This document shows, piece by piece, positions 62,607-64,000 of a DNA stretch of 64,000 nt. The stretch lies in NCBI RefSeq assembly GCF_030766825.1, contig NZ_JASFDV010000027.1, forward strand, positions 1 through 64,000. The letters run 5' to 3'. Positions within the stretch are counted from its first letter, which is position 1; each line of letters begins with the position of its first letter. Source of the DNA: Nocardiopsis sp. CC223A (GTDB lineage: Bacteria > Actinomycetota > Actinomycetes > Streptosporangiales > Streptosporangiaceae). The position numbers were made by a program, and so were the translations under genes. The notes beneath the pieces are model-generated. The model was given only the letters and a program-made list of their open reading frames with translations, did no database searches and was not told the origin of the DNA.

Positions 62607-64000
62607 TCAGTAGCCGCGCCAGGCGCCCTGGTGGTAGGCGATGATGCGCGGGTGCATGAGCGTGGACGCCTCCACCCCCGCGTCCTCACGGCGGTCCCGC
62701 GGGAAGACCTGGGCGGCGTCCAGCAGTGCCTCGTCCAGGAAGCGCAGCGGCGGCGCGTCCTCGGGGATGTCCAGCGCGGGGGCGCCCCGCAGGGACGTCA
62801 GGTAGAAGCCCCAGTTCCCGAACGAGGGCACGTCCACGTTGTAGGGGGTGCCCGACAGGCCCGCCTCCTCCAGGGAGCGGCCCACGCTCCAGTAGGCCTC
62901 CGGGGCGAAGAACGGCGACCCGGCCTGCACCACCATCCGCCCGTCGTCGGCCAGGGAGTGGCGGGCCAGGGAGTAGAACTCCACCGAGTACAGCTTGGAC
63001 GGGCCCACGTCCTGGCCGTCGGGCAGGTCGGCGACGATCACGTCGAAGTCGCCGCGGTGCTCGCGCAGCCACTGGAAGGCGTCGGTGTTGACCACCTCCA
63101 CCCGCGGGTCCCGGAAGGAGTCGCCGTTGAGTTCGGTGATGACCGGCTCGCTGGAGGCCAGCTCGATCACCGCCGGGTCCAGGTCCACCAGGGTCACCGA
63201 CTCCACGTCGTCGTAGGCGAGGATCTCGCGCAGCGCCAGCCCGTCGCCGCCGCCCAGCACCAGGACGTCCCGGCGCGGACCGTCCATCGCCGGGTGGACC
63301 AGCGACTCGTGGTAGCGGTACTCGTCCAGGGTGGAGAACTGGAGATCGCCGTTGAGGAACAGCCGCACGTCCCGGCCGTCGATCGAGCGGGTGAGCACGA
63401 TCTCCTGGTAGGCGGAGCGCTCCGCGTGCACGATCGGGTCCCGGTACATGGCCTGGCGGGCGTCCACCTCGAACCGGTCGGCGTACAGGTACGCCAGGCC
63501 CAGGAACGCGAGGATGGCGACCAGGCCCACGGTGAGCCCGGCGTAGGCGCGGCGGGACAGCTCGGCGCGGAACAGCCACAGCACCACGGCCACGCCCACC
63601 ACCGCGTTCAGCGCGCCCACCGCCAGCGCCCCCTTGGGCAGACCCAGCAGCGGCAGCAGCAGGAACGGGAACGCCAGGCCGCCGATGAGGCCGCCCACGT
63701 AGTCGGCGGCGAAGAGGTCGGCGACCGCCTCCGATGCCTCCTGTCTGCGGATGCGCTGGATGAGCGTCATCAGCAGGGGGATCTCCATGCCGATGAGCAC
63801 GCCGATGGCGAACGCCAGGAGCACCAGGGCGGGCTGGTAGGCGGAGAACCACGCGAACGCCCCGTACAGCAGCAGCACCGACAGGCCGCCGACCAGCGAC
63901 AGCAGGCCCTCGATGACCGCGAACGACACGGCCGGGCTGCCCTGGAACCGCTTGGACAGCAGCGACCCGACGCCCATGGCGAACACCATCACCGACAGGA
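62607..64000 (-). CDS. membrane-bound spermidine-synthase-like protein (5' end beyond the window)
   Basis: At least 464 residues, running off the right edge. The visible N-terminal part has five or more membrane helices (from SVMVFAMGVGSLLSKRF to the helix ending AFLGLAYLYAD). The C-terminal 280 residues form a spermidine-synthase fold: YQEIVLTRSIDGRDVRLFLNGDLQFSTLDEYRYHESLVHP, then VLVLGGGDGLALREIL, VTLVDLDPAVIEL and VIVADLPDG with its catalytic Asp. Family members begin with one more membrane segment, which must lie past 64000. It converges on the polyamine cluster, though not as part of its operon. Whether it makes polyamines is not established for this membrane group. Confidence 0.88.
   Translation of the reverse strand, partial: LSVMVFAMGVGSLLSKRFQGSPAVSFAVIEGLLSLVGGLSVLLLYGAFAWFSAYQPALVLLAFAIGVLIGMEIPLLMTLIQRIRRQEASEAVADLFAADYVGGLIGGLAFPFLLLPLLGLPKGALAVGALNAVVGVAVVLWLFRAELSRRAYAGLTVGLVAILAFLGLAYLYADRFEVDARQAMYRDPIVHAERSAYQEIVLTRSIDGRDVRLFLNGDLQFSTLDEYRYHESLVHPAMDGPRRDVLVLGGGDGLALREILAYDDVESVTLVDLDPAVIELASSEPVITELNGDSFRDPRVEVVNTDAFQWLREHRGDFDVIVADLPDGQDVGPSKLYSVEFYSLARHSLADDGRMVVQAGSPFFAPEAYWSVGRSLEEAGLSGTPYNVDVPSFGNWGFYLTSLRGAPALDIPEDAPPLRFLDEALLDAAQVFPRDRREDAGVEASTLMHPRIIAYHQGAWRGY

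Overview
The window reads as chromosome of a very G+C-rich actinomycete, most likely a Nocardiopsis or close relative. That is inferred from overwhelming G/C third positions, many GTG starts and 4-base stop/start overlaps, several XRE/DUF397 genes and a type I-E CRISPR repeat of actinobacterial type; no rRNA or marker gene is present to prove it. Both edges are ordinary DNA, and the gene at the right edge is cut off.

Positions 1-15 kb form a signalling block of stress and partner-switching type: a PP2C phosphatase, a GT4 glycosyltransferase, a MEDS/RsbW-like ATPase, a STAS antagonist, ANTAR and PAS/GAF proteins, and then an osaABC-like set (orphan response regulator, soluble hybrid kinase with 92-residue HAMP repeats, divergent RsbW-GAF-PP2C protein). 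Positions 15-21 kb hold envelope functions: an HtrA protease with PDZ domain, a second GT4 enzyme and an MprAB-like two-component system. Positions 21-26 kb are metabolic: a CitE-like lyase, a BisC-like molybdoenzyme, and a quinone reductase with its divergent HTH regulator.

Positions 26-39.4 kb look accessory. They contain a five-gene translationally coupled operon (DoxX-like, DUF3419, DUF2071, membrane methyltransferase, membrane protein), a six-repeat CRISPR array with no cas genes in the window, a PCMT-like methyltransferase operon with several tiny genes (one a double CxxCxGxG zinc-finger miniprotein), an XRE/DUF5753 regulator with three DUF397 genes, an HTH-UTRA protein, a GNAT enzyme, a DUF5994-STAS/desaturase pair and a Phd/RelE toxin-antitoxin pair. 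Three near-identical terminator hairpins punctuate this stretch.

Positions 39.4-50.4 kb carry membrane proteins (PrsW-like protease, a PEMT-type methyltransferase fused to a DCC-like domain, an SRPBCC-like membrane protein under a TetR regulator with a perfect operator palindrome), a NUDIX hydrolase, DUF3592-like proteins and the NAD(P)HX repair enzyme. Positions 50.5-53 kb hold the most striking gene: an endolysin-like amidase interrupted at its conserved DIGY motif by a 327-residue intein, with a well-placed internal ribosome binding site that would yield its C-terminal domain alone, followed by a paralogue of that domain. Positions 53-62 kb are a polyamine (putrescine-type) uptake and catabolism cluster: aminotransferase, aldehyde dehydrogenase, PotABCD-like transporter and FAD oxidase. 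A membrane spermidine-synthase-like protein runs off the right end.

Several intergenic regions between convergent genes contain imperfect tandem duplications or a dispersed repeat, and a small element with inverted ends lies at 62.4-62.6 kb.
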